Source: Siphonodentalium dalli | Taxonomy: Eukaryota; Mollusca; Scaphopoda; Gadilida; Siphonodentaliidae | Assembly (NCBI GenBank): GCA_032622095.1 | Contig: CP136062.1 | Span: 7,194,001 to 7,258,000 of the forward strand | DNA length: 64,000 bases | Reading direction: 5' to 3' | Part shown: positions 34,533 to 46,779 of the stretch, piece after piece | How positions within the stretch are numbered: the first letter of the stretch is position 1 | How the letters are laid out: each line of letters starts with the position of its first letter | Notes under the pieces: generated by a model | The model's input: only the letters and a program-made list of their open reading frames with translations | Database searches by the model: none | What the model was told of the DNA's origin: nothing | Program-made: the position numbers and the translations under genes

Positions 34533-35944
34533 CAGGGTTCCGCCAAGGGGAATTCATGAGTCCGTATTGGGGAAACACATAACGCGACGGGACGACCATG
34601 GTTCGTCCTGTCGGGGGAAATTTGTTTTATTTGACATTGAAAAGTAGCCATTTCCTTGCACCTGAGTGTCCCACAAAGCAATCCAAAGCTACGTATATTA
34701 CGCAAGTCGATCATTTTCCGTGGGTGTATTAATTATGTTGATGGTATCCAGATAATTAATCATATAATTACGCACTTAAGACTGCCGTCTGATTGAATAC
34801 TATATCAAGCTACAAGTTACAGTGTTTAAACATTTATAACTGACAATAAGATTCCGTATAATGAAACTAAACACAAAAAAGCATCTATGCATTGTCCGAT
34901 ACTACCTAGCTGGGATAATTGAATTAAGTATTTCCTAGAATTTCAAGTAGCTTCCGTAAAAATTAAACTGACTTTTCCCTGTATTCTGTCAATCGTACAA
35001 CTATTTGTGCACTGTGACGTCATATATACTACAGGGTTTGTCTGCAGGAGATATTTATAGTGGCGAAATACGAATGGTAGCCAAATCTTTCAAACTCGGA
35101 ACGCATAGCTTGTCAATAGTCTGTTTTAGTCCAACAACTGACGACCGCTGCTATAGAGTTTTAGCCAACATGTTATAAAATATAATTGAGTTTTGGCGGG
35201 AAATGGGAACATGTGCGCCGTTGTTTGTGTTTGGGGACCCAGGCTGGACAACGAAACTATTATTGACCGTACTTTGACTTTATCCAGGCTCCATATTGTT
35301 GGGGGGGGGGTGGGCATGTTTTTTGTGTTTATCCTCCATGCATGTATGGGTCAAATGAATGATTTTGTCACTATGAATTCCCGCTATAAAGAATGATTTG
35401 GGACAGGTTTCCGTTTTATAACAGTACGATAGCACAGGATCTCGGAGGTAGATACCTCCTTTGGTAGGAGAACCGGGGCCGCCTGTTGGCGTATGTCGAT
35501 CCCTACTAAGCCTAACTCAGCAAGTCGGCATTCTCTGATCAAATTATGTAATCGTACGATAGCACGGGATCTCCGAGCGTGAGTAGTTTCAACCACAGAA
35601 ATCCCGTGCAAAATAATATCCGTACTCAGCAGTGCGACATTCTTTGATGTTACCGCGACCTTTATTACGCTGTATATAACGTCGTTATTTCAATGCACAC
35701 CAAACATTACGTTGTAGTTTTTTGGCGCTTTGATTACAAAGGGTTACGCTGTACTGGTAACACACTGTGCTCAATTGACCCGCTTTTTCACCAGTATTCT
35801 GTTTAACCCCCCGAACTCCCGTTGCAGCCGAATTTTTTATGACATATTGCTACTGACTGTTGGTACATGTATGAATCAAACAGATCATCTGCGAGGTGAA
35901 TGGGTCTGTGGGACGGACCCACAGCCGGCCTGGCGGAAACCCTG
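34533..35944 (+). mobile_element. 1.4-kb nonautonomous TIR transposon, copy A
   Basis: Begins CAGGGTTCCGCCA and ends TGGCGGAAACCCTG. Both ends match those of the copy at 40,745-42,119, which lies in the opposite orientation and shares most of the interior. It is flanked by ACATG on both sides (34,528-34,532 and 35,945-35,949). Interior hairpin-like pieces and a G-run near 35,300 are present. No transposase is encoded. Confidence 0.85.
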
Positions 35945-36360
35945 ACATGTACCATGCAAATTTCCATTGCGAGCTATTTCTGAACACTGAATAGAACCTG
36001 GTATAAAATTGTCTACTATGAGGGTTTACGAGCAGATACATTTACCTATTCACAATACAAACCGTTCATAGCACCATGCATACATGTTTATGGCCCCAAT
36101 ATAGCTCGAAGACGAGTGTGACTCGCCACACAGTAGTATTTCAACCAGGTTCTACTCATGATTCATTGCATTAACTGAATATTACATGCACACTTCAGCT
36201 ACGATATAGTAGGTAAAGCTACATGTATTTGATACCCATATCTGATACTGCATGATATCCTGAATATTTCCAAACTAATTTATGACAATTTTTCTTCTGT
36301 ATCCTTCTGCGACAGCACTCGTGCCGTATTGACAAACCCATTTACACATCGTGTCGTTCT

Positions 36361-36575
36361 GTGTATTTATGGAATTTTCAGGTTCAGATATCTGAATTTT
36401 CTGATACTGGGTATATAGAAACATGGCCTAGGTTATTAGGCCTGAGCATTGAGGTGCAAATGGAATTATGCAAAATTGTTTTTTTTAATTCAAGGGGGAG
36501 GGGTGTAGTGTTGAAATTTCCTGAAGTGGACACCTCCCCCCATTGGAGATCCTCTGGCCATGTCCCTGACAAAAC
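36361..36575. repeat. Partial MITE with CATGTCCCTG end
   Basis: GTGCAAATGGAATTATGC, a poly-G stretch and a terminal GGCCATGTCCCTG resemble the elements at 49,872-50,270 and 52,143-52,766. The other terminus was not found. Confidence 0.55.
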
Positions 36576-36749
36576 GGTACCGTAACTCCACCGCAGTGAC
36601 CATCTTGATACCGCTGTGGATACCGTATAATACCATCAATACAATGGTCTTTATCGGGGTACCACCCCGTTTTTCAAGTCAATTACTTTGATTATAGTGG
36701 TACCTCTACAGGTGTGAAACCCCACAACCGCGGGGATGTTTGTATGTCA

Positions 36750-37400
36750 ACAATGATCATCTCCCATCTAGAGGTCACCTCGATAATCCATACTAAGTTT
36801 GATGACAATCGAATTAGGATTGTGACCTTTAGAGTGTGCCAAAGAATTTAGTGATGCAAAGAGTGAAATACAAGATGCCTGCCAGTGGCCATGTTTTTCA
36901 TCGAAAATCGTTTAAATTCAATAGTTCCCATCTAGAGGTGATATCCCAAACATACGTGTTACAGTGAATTCTCAAAACATTTCACTAATAATTGTGAACT
37001 TCATGCTTGAAATCCAGTATGGCCGCTGGCAGCCATGTTTGTTTTAACAGAATTCGGAAAAAATGGATAGCTCCCATCAAGATGTCACCCCGAAGATCCA
37101 TATGAAGTTTTGTGACGATTAGATGAGAGATGTTACATGTAGGGTGTACTAAAGGATTTAGTCAACACAAAGAGTAAAAACAAGATGGCTGTTGGCAGCC
37201 ATGTTTTTTTACCAGAATTTCGGGGGGGGGGATGGTAATCTCTCATTTACATGTAGATGTCAATCCGAGAATCCATATTATGTTTGGTTCTGATTGGATG
37301 AGAGATGTTGCCTGTAGGGTGTGTCAAAGGATTTAGTCACACAAAGAGTGCAAACAAAGATTGCTGTTAGCAGCCATGTGTTTTTCCCAGAAAATTGAAA
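36750..37400 (+). repeat. ~160-bp tandem repeats (diverged 'AAGATGGCTG' family)
   Basis: Four diverged units spaced about 150-165 bp apart carry CTCCCATCTAGAGGTCA, GATGAGAGATG, GATTTAGTCA-CACAAAGAGT and AAGATGGCTGTTGGCAGCCATGTTTTT. They match the core of the units at 39.3-45.7 kb. Confidence 0.8.
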
Positions 37401-39268
37401 AAAAAAATGTTAACTTTTGTAAAGTCTGGCTAAAACTTTAGCTAGGAGCTGGGGGGGGGGTAGTTTGGGTGTTGGTTGGATGCAACATGGTAGAGTTGTT
37501 ATTAGTATTTTTTTTTCATTTTATTTTTTTTGCTTGAAATTTCAATGAACAACATTACATCAGTGATATATAAATCTAATTGTTTATCAAATATTTGCTG
37601 GACCCAAACATCTGGTTTTAACAAGCTACCAGTATCTGACCGACTACATGCATGTACATGTACGGTATGCGTACATGTTGAATCACCATGTCCACCCATA
37701 TACCTGTCACCTGGGATGGTGGGTTTGAAGAGAACATGCGCAAAACATTGTGACGTTTCTACATATTTATTGTAGGTATATTTAGGCCTATCAATTATAG
37801 TTGAATTTGACAGTGCCAAATACACTATTTCCCTGTCATTGTGGAAACTTTGGGATTGTGCAATCCAGTGCACAGCCAAAAAATTGTCCTGTTCAAAATG
37901 ACACTTATCTTCTATGGCATTACTTTAAAATTGCATGAAATTCTATATTGGCTGAAGAGTTAAAGGGTCACTCTCAAATTTTTTTATGTATAGAGTGATG
38001 AGTAAAGAACTAAAGATGTACCTGGGAATATATACACCCCCACGAGGTGATGAGTAATGATGCACCAGGTATCTACGTGTATATAGCGTATCTATGTGAT
38101 GCACATGGGGGATTTATTATCTACATCTACCATTATATAGCGTGTGGAGTTACTCAATGCTTGCTGCGCTCATGTGTGCGTACACCCGAGAACAAAGTTT
38201 GAAAATGTTCTGAACGGTCAGTCATTACCATGAGGAAAATACAGCGAGATCACTCCCAGCTATCCTTAAAGTAATTGATCACCTGCAAAGTGGTGTCACT
38301 CTGATAAATACTGCGTTAACCACCAACATTGTCTTAAGGTTACCACTTCAACCGAGATGTATCCAGGATTTAAAGCAATTAAAAGCAAAATTTCGAATAT
38401 ACATGTAAATGTCACAATTAGGCCAAAACAAATTCAATGCGTGTTTCCTGTAACCCAACCGACCGTCTTCAAAACCCACGGACCCAAGTTCATTTGATTG
38501 GTTTTAAATAAAAAAAAAAAATCTATAAACCGACCGACCGCACTGTTAACCAAACTGTGTACACGTGGTTCCATTTAATCTGATTCACCTTGAAATAAAT
38601 GATAATTTTGATATATTTATATATTTTTCGCAAAGCCACATCGTCACTCTTCAAACGAAAGTCAAATTACGACCGGACGCTATACTGGAAGATCACAAGT
38701 TATCGCTCCTCTTCGCTCCCACCTGACCATAATCAGACTGCAAGGATGGTGGTGCGTCGGGATATTGTTTCTCGGTCTCCAATAGAATTGGGATATTATG
38801 GGCAGCCCTTGGGGCCATTGTTACCTGTGCCCATTGTGCAGGACTCCCAATGGGATGTAAAAACATCTCTGAAAAAACATTACAGCACAGTTGTCCCTAT
38901 TTGTATTAATTGTTTCAATGCAGGACTGATGCCTGTTGTGACCAAGCCACATGGCAAGGCAGTGCCTGTTTCAGGTTTATTAAAGTAATTTTAGTAAACT
39001 GTCTACTGTTTAACTTTTGTATATGTTTCCCCTCAATATATCAGTTGCTCTGGGTCATTGTATGGTGTTTGGTGAAATTGATGGTGGTTATGTATGGCCC
39101 ACACGAGACCATATAAAAATAAAATGAAAAAATAAAATAAAATGAAAAGCCTACCGCCAGCAGCCGCCAGCCCATATTTTTTTTGGGCTCGTTAACGGAA
39201 ACACGCATTCAATTTATTTTGGCCTTACAACAGTAACTGATGAAAGTGCCAATGACACTGTAGGTATG
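37401..39268. other. Intergenic sequence with two unassigned open frames
   Basis: Open frames at 37,502-37,879 (minus, 125 codons) and 38,599-38,988 (plus, 129 codons; internal motif SRSPIELGYYGQPLGPLLPV) were inspected. Neither shows a recognisable domain, good start context or splice partner. The second has composition compatible with a decayed exon. Confidence 0.35.
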
Positions 39269-40223
39269 TAGCTCAACTTGGAAAGGGGATAATTTCACGT
39301 GTTAAGGTCAATGGAGTGATTAGGAATGTGGAAAGTTGAAAGGCCTACCGGTAGTTATGCAAAGATTAAAATCCAAGATGGCCACCAGCAGCCATGCTTT
39401 TTTGCCAAATGACCCCAAAAAGACTCGTTCCCATTTACATGTCATTGTTAACATCCATCACAAATTTCATGATGATCCGACAAAAGATATGACTTGTAGC
39501 CCTTGCCAAAGGATTTAGTCATGCAAAGATTAAAATCCAAGATGGATGCTGGCGGCCATATTTTTCGGCCGAACGACCCCAAAATTACCCGTTCCCATCT
39601 ACATGTCAATATTAACATCCATGACAAATTTAATGATGATCCGACAAAAGATAAGACCTGTAGGCCATGCTAATTGATTGAATTTTAAAATCCAAGATGG
39701 CCGACCGACACCAAAATGACTCGTTTCAATCTACCGGGTACATGTCAATGTCAACAGCCATGACAAATCTCATAATGATCTGACCAAAGGAACGACCTGA
39801 GCCTGTGTCAAGGATTTAGTCATTCAAAGAGTAAAATCCAAAATGGCTGCTGGCGGCAATGTTGTTTGGCCAAATAACACCAAAACGACTCGTTCCCAAC
39901 TACATGTTATTGTTAATATCCATGACAAATGTAATGAAGATCCGACCAAAGCTATAACCTGTAGCCCACGCCAAATGATTTAGTCATGTACATGTAAAGA
40001 GTAAAATCCAAGATGGCTGCTTGTGGCCATGTTATTTGGCCAAACGACCCCAAAATAATTCGTTCCCATCTACATCTCAATGTCAACATTTATGACAAAT
40101 TTCATAAAAACCAGACAAAAGGTACGACATGTAGCCCGCGCCAAAGGAAATTGTTGACGAACACACGCACATACGGACGCCAACCAATGGTAATAGCTCA
40201 AACTTACAAAGTAAGTTGAGCTA
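39269..40223 (+). mobile_element. TIR element with internal ~160-bp tandem core
   Basis: Ends TAGCTCAACTT and AAGTTGAGCTA form an inverted repeat. Inside are about five ~160-bp units (AAATCCAAGATGGC...CCATGTTTTTTGGCCGAA...GACTCGTTCCCATCTACATGTCA). The 3' part carries ACACACGCAC and CAATGGTAATAGCTCAAACTTAC. Such a structure, with a tandem core between short conserved ends, is known from bivalve pearl-type and HINE elements; the assignment is by architecture only. Confidence 0.75.
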
Positions 40224-40689
40224 AAAAACCACAGGGGCCTGTAACGCGCTCCGCTACCCGTCCCCTTTTGTGCTGCCCATATACGACGCTTCTATACGGG
40301 CCTGCTTCACATTAATGGTAGTATACTAAGGACAAGGTGAACCCTATATATTTCCAGCCCCCACAATCCCCACCCCTGATGATACTCTATTGTCCTACCC
40401 GGTAAGTAAATGACTAATTGAACCTGAGTGACAGCCCAGTTAGACCAAACAATCTGAATTAAGAAGGCTGCCATCCAGACAAAGTTTTGGCCTAAATTGA
40501 AATTTGCTTTCATTTACGCCACAGGTGTAAGATGTTTTGGTAATTTTATATACGCGCGGACCAATGGGCGAATGCATTATGGGTGATTAGGTATTTCTCG
40601 TACTTGAGTAAACCGTACCGATAGAGTCACGATAGTCCGACAAAGATTAGCACATGTGTTTACGCCACCGGTGTAATTGGGGGACATGT

Positions 40690-40744
40690 CTCTATTCTGA
40701 AGGTCGCTATTCCGAAGGTCCACTATTCCGAAGGTTCTCTATTC
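40690..40744 (+). repeat. CTATTCCGAAGGT minisatellite, part 1
   Basis: Three to four ~16-bp units of CTATTCCGAAGGTTC immediately abut the TIR transposon at 40,745. The repeat continues after it at 42,120, so the transposon inserted into this minisatellite. Confidence 0.85.
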
Positions 40745-42119
40745 CAGGGTTTCCGCCAGGCTGGCTGCCGTCGCACGGACCCATTCCCCTCGCAGATGAT
40801 CTGTTTGATTCATGCATGTACCAAACGTCAGTAGCAATATGTCGTAAAAAAAATTTGGCTGCGACGGGAGTTCGGGGGTTAAACAGAATACTGCTGAAAA
40901 AGCGGGTCAAATAGCGACATTAGATACAGGGTAATACATGTCGCGGTAACATCAAAGAATGACGGACTGTTGAGTACGGATGTTTTTGTGCACGGGATTC
41001 CATGGATGAAACTACTCAGACTCGAAGACCCCGTCCTATCGTAGAATTACATAATTGGATCAAAGAACACCCAATTGCTGAGTCGGGACATTCTTATGCA
41101 CGGGATTTTCGTGGATGAAACTACTCAATGTTGATCATTTATCTTATTGCTCTATTATCATTTGTTTTGAGTTCGATGTCAGTGAAGTTCCTGAAAAAAA
41201 CATGTGATTCTCTACGTGTGTTGATTATTATGCGTATATTGCCATGCATACTCAACAAAATCCCAAAGTGATTTATTTCACAATAATACGGAACCTGTCC
41301 TGTCTTTATAACGCTAATTCATAGTGACAACACCATTCATTTGAGCCATATTACACGTATGGAGGATAAACACAAACACATACCCCCCCCCCCCCCAATA
41401 TGGAGATAAAGTCAAAGTACAGTCAATAATAGTTTCGTTGTCCAGCCTGGGTCCCCAATCACAATCAACGACGCACAAGTTCACATTTCCAGCCGAAACT
41501 CAATTATATTTTATAAAACGTTGGCTAAAACTCTGTTCTATAGCTGCGGTCGATCGTCAGTTGTTGGCCTATACAGACTATTGAACAAGCTACGCGTTCC
41601 GAGTGAAAGACTTCGCTACCATTCGTATTTCGCCGCTATAAAAATATACTCCAGACAAACCCTGCAGTATGACGTCACAGCGCACAAAGAGTTTTACGAT
41701 TGACAGAATACATGTACATAATCCTGTCAGTTTAATTTCCACGGGCGCTACTTGAAATTCTAAAAAATAATTTATTCAATTCTCCTTGCGTGGTATTATT
41801 GGTCAATGCGTAGATGCTTTTTAGTGTTTATATTCATTATATCTTATTGTAAGTTATAAATGTGTAAACACTCTAACTCGTAGCTCGTTATTTATAGAGT
41901 ATTCAATCAGACGGCAGTCTTATACGTACGTAATTACATGATTAATTATTTGTATACCATCAACATAATTAATGCACCCACAGAAATGATCGACTTGCAT
42001 AATATATGTAGCTTTGGATTGCTTTGTGGTACACACAGGTGCAAGGAAATGGCTACTTTTAAGTGCGTTGTGTGTTTATCCAATACGGACTCATTTATAC
42101 CCCCCTGGCGGAAACCCTG
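40745..42119 (-). mobile_element. 1.4-kb nonautonomous TIR transposon, copy B
   Basis: Inverted relative of 34,533-35,944, with ends CAGGGTTTCCGCCA / TGGCGGAAACCCTG. It is flanked by TCTATTC on each side (40,738-40,744 and 42,120-42,126). Part of the flanking match may come from the surrounding minisatellite. No coding capacity was recognised. Confidence 0.85.
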
Positions 42120-42200
42120 TCTATTCTGAATATTTGCTATTTCGAAGGTTCACTATTCCGAAGGTTCGCTATTCCGAAGGTTCCCTATTCCGAAGGTTTT
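42120..42200 (+). repeat. CTATTCCGAAGGT minisatellite, part 2
   Basis: Continuation of the 16-bp repeat interrupted by the transposon, followed by AGGTTTTTGTTTATGG. Confidence 0.85.
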
Positions 42201-42325
42201 TGTTTATGGTTAATTCTATATTCTAAAGTATTGAGAGGGTTCATTATCACGAAAATTATTTTTATGATGGAAATAACATAAAACATTAAATGTGATTTTG
42301 TTTTGTTCTCGCAGGTTTTCTTGAG
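42183..42325 (+). repeat. Direct repeat, copy A (partner at 42,662)
   Basis: GGTTAATTCTATATTCTAAAG through GATTTTGTTTTGTT to a CGCAGGTTTTCTTG end is repeated at 42,662-42,805. Each copy is preceded by the CTATTCCGAAGGT minisatellite, so a composite unit was duplicated. Confidence 0.85.
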
Positions 42326-42547
42326 TTTTAATGTCATTACGTGTGGCCATACCTTTGAATTCTTGGCATATAATATGAATGTTGCGGTATATATGGACCC
42401 TCCTGCATTGGGACATGCCACAGGTACAGTTGACTTACGTTCTGTTCTGTGCGGGCTCCAATTTGGGGTTCAATATTTTAAGGGCAAAATTTAGAAATAT
42501 ATGGGCCCATACCTGTTAACTCTGGGCATATAATATGAATATTGGGG

Positions 42548-42680
42548 GCATGTCTCTATTCCGAAGGTTCGCTATCCCGAAGGTCCACTATTCCGAAGGT
42601 TCTCTGAATGTTCGCTATTCCGAAGGTTCACTATTCCGAAGGTTCGCTATTCCGACGGTTCTCTATTCCGAAGGTTTTTG
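42548..42680 (+). repeat. CTATTCCGAAGGT minisatellite, part 3
   Basis: Seven or so 16-bp units precede the second copy of the GGTTAATTCTATATTC repeat. Confidence 0.85.
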
Positions 42681-42889
42681 TTATTTTAAGGTTAATTCTA
42701 TATTCTAAAGTATTGAGAGGGTTCATTATCACGAAGATCCTTTTTATGAAGGAAATAACTTAAAACATTAATTATGATTTTGTTTTGTTTTCGCGGGTTT
42801 TCTTGTTAAGTTTGTTTACCTCACAAAACTAACATGCTGGTCATCCTAGAATACCAACTGCGGACAGTAAACCCCGGTGCAGGCGTCGG

Positions 42890-43547
42890 TAAACTTTCCC
42901 ACCTACATGTCAATATTACCATCCATGAGAAATTTCATGATGATCAGACAGGCAGTACGACCTGTAGCCAGCGCCAATGGATAGAATTTTGAAATCCAAG
43001 ATGGCTGCCAGCAGCCATGTTTTTTTGCCGAATTACCCCAAAATGACTCGTTCCCATCTACATGTCATTGTTAACATCAGTGACAAATTTCATGAAGTTC
43101 CGACCAAAGCTACGACCTGTAGCCTGTGCCAAAGGATTTAGTCATGCAAAGAGTAAAATCCAAGATGGCTGCTGGCGGCCATGTTTTTTTTTACCGAATG
43201 TCCTCAAAATCACTCGTTCCCATCTACATGTCAATATTAACATCTATGACAAATATCATGATGATCAGACAAACAGTACGACCTGTAGCCCGCACCAATG
43301 GATTGAATTTTGAAATCCAAGATGGCCGCCAGTGGCCATGTTTTTTGGCCGAATGACACCAACATGACTCGTTCCCATCTACATGTCAATGTCAACACTC
43401 ATGACAAATCTCATAAAGATCAGACGAAAGGTACGACCTGTAGCCCGCGCCAAATTAAATTGTTGACGGACACACGCACACATGGACACACGCACACACG
43501 GACGCTAAACCATGGCAATAGCTCAAACTTACAAAGTAATTTGAGCT
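42890..43547 (+). repeat. ~160-bp tandem core, 3' part of a TAGCTCAACTT-type element
   Basis: Four ~160-bp units of the AAGATGGC family end with ACACACGGACG, CATGGCAATAGCTC and ACTTACAAAGTAATTTGAGCTA. The right end is present; the left TIR is missing or too diverged to place. Confidence 0.75.
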
Positions 43548-44346
43548 AAAAAGGAATCTAATTAATGTTACGGAAACTATAAGTTTCAGTGAACTTTCAG
43601 AGCATGGATAACAATTACAAAGGTGGGCCCCTGCCCGCAAATTTCAGGACTCAGAACAAGTTAAGTATTTGGTAATAGTTAATTTCATTTAGCAGTCACC
43701 ACAATATAAGCGATAACCTGTACTAGTAACATCTAAGCATACTTATAAATACAAACAAAGTATACTAGTACTTGCTGCAAATGACACCGGCGATAATATC
43801 GCTGATTAAAATGCCCTAGGTTCCCTGATTTCGAGAGAATGTCAATCAACTCCCCTTTGGTCCAATGAGATTCAAGGGCGATGTCATTCAGTTCACTGAC
43901 AGACAGCCCATTTCAAAGACATAGCACTTGCCGCCTTTCTTGTAGAAATATACAACGATGTCGGCATAAGTTCAAAGCTGCAGTGCCGCCATGCAATTTG
44001 AAGAATATACAATGACTCGAATCTCTTTGATACATGATGTTGTATATTAAACTGGGTAAAACAATCAGTGTATTCAACAATAACCGGCATTTTCCAACTA
44101 CCGAAATAAATAACGCAGATTAATCGACGACGGAAATGGTATCAATTATCGGCTTTATCAAGGGTTCATCGATTATACGATTAATCGTGGCACCCCTACT
44201 CGCTTTGGCAGCTGCCAGCTGGGGCCAGGCTATATAACGACATTGCTGGTTTTATGTGATGGAGGAAACCAGTGTACGCCATACTAGTAGGGTTGAAACA
44301 ATTAATCGACTCGGAATTTTGCTGTCGACTAGTCGAAACATTATTA

Positions 44347-44487
44347 GTTATCTTCGGCAACATCGGGGGTACATGTAGATTTAATACCTGGATGTCGATT
44401 TTGAACCCTGAGGCGGAGCCGAGGGGTTCAAAAAGAGACATACAGGTATTAAATCTCCATGTACCCCACGATGTTGCCGGAGATAAC
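44347..44487. repeat. ~140-bp palindrome
   Basis: GTTATCTTCGGCAACATCG pairs with CGATGTTGCCGGAGATAAC. Long interior arms (GTACATGTAGATTTAATACCTG / CAGGTATTAAATCTCCATGTAC) surround a CCTGAGGCGGAGCCGAGG centre. Confidence 0.88.
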
Positions 44488-44589
44488 GATTTTGTCCCCA
44501 CAACAATAACCATGTCTCCTTAATTGAAGTGTGTTTTTCATAGGTTATCGAATTAATTCACACCAATAAGAATAAAAGTGTCAATGACA

Positions 44590-45664
44590 CTGTAGGTAAG
44601 GGAATAATTTAATGGTTGACAGTAAATGGAGAAATAGGAAAGGTGCTAATTGAAATGTCTAACCTACATGAACATGTAGCTGTGCCAAAGGATTTAGTCT
44701 TGCAACATCTACATGTCATTGTTAACATCCATGACAAATTTCATGAAGATCCGACTAAAGCTACGACCTGCAGCCCGCGCCAAATGATTTAGTCATGTAA
44801 AGAGTAAAATCCAAAGATGGCTGCTGGTGGCCATGTTTTTTGGCCGAACGACCCCAAAATGACTCGATCCCATCTACATTTCAATATTAACATCCATGAC
44901 AAATTTCATGATTATCAGTCGAATAGTACGACCTGTAACCCGCACCAATGGATTTAATTTTGAAATCCAAGATGGCCTCCAGCGGCCATGTTTTTTGGCT
45001 GAATAACCTCAAAAGGACTCGTTCCCGTCTACATGTCATTGTTAACATCCATGACAAATTTCATGAAGATCGGACTAAAGCTACGACCTGTAGCCCGCGC
45101 CAAAGGATTTAGTCATGCAAAGAGTAAAATCCAAGATGGCTGCTGGCGGCCATGTTTTTTGGCCGAACGACCCCAAAAGGACTCGTTCCAATCTAAATTT
45201 CATTGTTAACATCCATGAAAAATTTCATGAAGATCCGACTAAAGCTACGACCTGCAGCCCACGCCAAAGGATTTAGTCATGCGAAGAGTAAAATCCAAAA
45301 TGGCTGTTGGCGGCCATGTTTTTGACAGAACGACCCCCAAATGACTCGTTCCCATCTACATGTCAATATTAACATCCATGACAAATTTCATGATGATCAG
45401 ACGAACAGTACTACCTGTAGACTGCGCCAATGGATTTAATTTTGAAATCCAAGATGGCCGCCAGCGGCCATGTTTTTTGGCCGAATGACCCCAGAATGAC
45501 TCGTTCCCATCTACATGTCAATGTCAACATTCTTGACAAATTTCATAAAGATCAAACCAAAGGTACGACATGTAGCCCGCGCCAAAGGAAATTGTTGACA
45601 GACACACAGACACACGGACGCCAACCCATGGCAATAGCTCAAACTTACAAAGTAAGTTGAGCTA
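44590..45664 (+). repeat. TAGCTCAACTT-type element with ~160-bp tandem core
   Basis: Starts with TGTCAATGACACTGTAGGTA, as at 39,247. It contains about five ~160-bp units, then a CACGGACGCCAACCCATGG tail and an AAGTTGAGCTA terminus. Open frames on it (KSKMAASGHVFWPNDP-like) recur in every copy of the repeat. Confidence 0.75.
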
Positions 45665-46779
45665 ATAATTCAGTAGCTGACCTAAGGACCCGGGGTCAGG
45701 TGACGTCAAATTCGGAGTGCGAGAGCAACATCACGATTGGTGGAAACTGCGAGTTCAAGGGTCATTCATATACCCCTGATGTTTCACGTGCTCATATACC
45801 CCCGATGTTTGGCGCACATGCTCTTATACCCCGCCGTCAAGGGTGACGGGGAACATGGTGATTTAAACGTGACGTTGTAGCCAATCAGATTGCTAGTTAC
45901 AACCGGATGTGGGGACAAAGTGTATTAGTTAAATGTATAACATTTTCAAGATCGATTCCGGCATAAACGGTGTAAACTGCGTGTAAGTTACGGTAAGTAT
46001 AACGTTTGGTGGCACCCGGAATTGACAGTGTTACTAGTACTAATATAGATGGTGACCCGACTATTAATTGAAATAATGAAATTGACAAGACAATGTCTCG
46101 CTCGTCGTTTGAGGTCAAAGACATCACTGCGACATGATGGCAATGATTGATGCGGCTTTATCGTTTGTCGGAGACCGCTTTGATCTAGACACTGTGTATA
46201 TTTCAATTGATCTCGCACCGTCGGGTTATGATGCGATCTGTGTGAAGGTCGCTTAAGGGTGAAGTTAAGGTGACGTCATTTGTGCTACCGTACATAAATG
46301 ATACTGGATTTAAGAACTGGTTATCGTACCGGTATTCTACAACATCGTAGCCTATACTATAGGGCGTATTTAGTCGGAACATTAACATTTTATAGTGACA
46401 CCGCTCGGCACCAGTTTATTGGTGATCACTAAACGAAATCTCGAACGCCGATAATAAATTTAAAACCTGTATAATTGATCGTGTTTTTAATCATTATCCA
46501 CACACATGTCTAATTATATAATTACATTCAGTGTGTTGGATAAATATTAAGATGTTTACTGTATTATTTCCCAAATAAATTGGTGTCTATGCAGGGAAAT
46601 GCATTATGCAATAGACCGTCATTGCATCAGTCATCAGTGTACGCCATGTACAATGAATTTTCCGTACCATGTTATGTTTGAAAGTTTTGATATCGGGTAC
46701 CGACTAGTCGACGCAACGTGACTTTTGGGACTCGACTAGTCGACTTTGAAATTCACTAATCGTTTCAACACTAGACGGC

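Larger units (their letters stand above)
44288..46773 (+). mobile_element. ~2.5-kb composite flanked by TAGGGTTGAAAC-type inverted ends
   Basis: The left end TAGGGTTGAAACAATTAATCG pairs with the right end ending CGTTTCAACACTA. Both ends are followed inward by GTCGACTAGTCG-like motifs (44,325 and 46,690-46,735). The TAGGG...GAAAC ends resemble those of hAT-type elements. The interior is largely occupied by the ~160-bp repeat element and other repeats, with no transposase, so this may be a nested nonautonomous element. A clean target-site duplication was not identified. Confidence 0.5.

Noticed and set aside
39160-45664. Recurring KSKMAASGHVFWPND-like frames as a protein family
   Set aside because: They are translations of the ~160-bp repeat, truncated at random and present in several frames.
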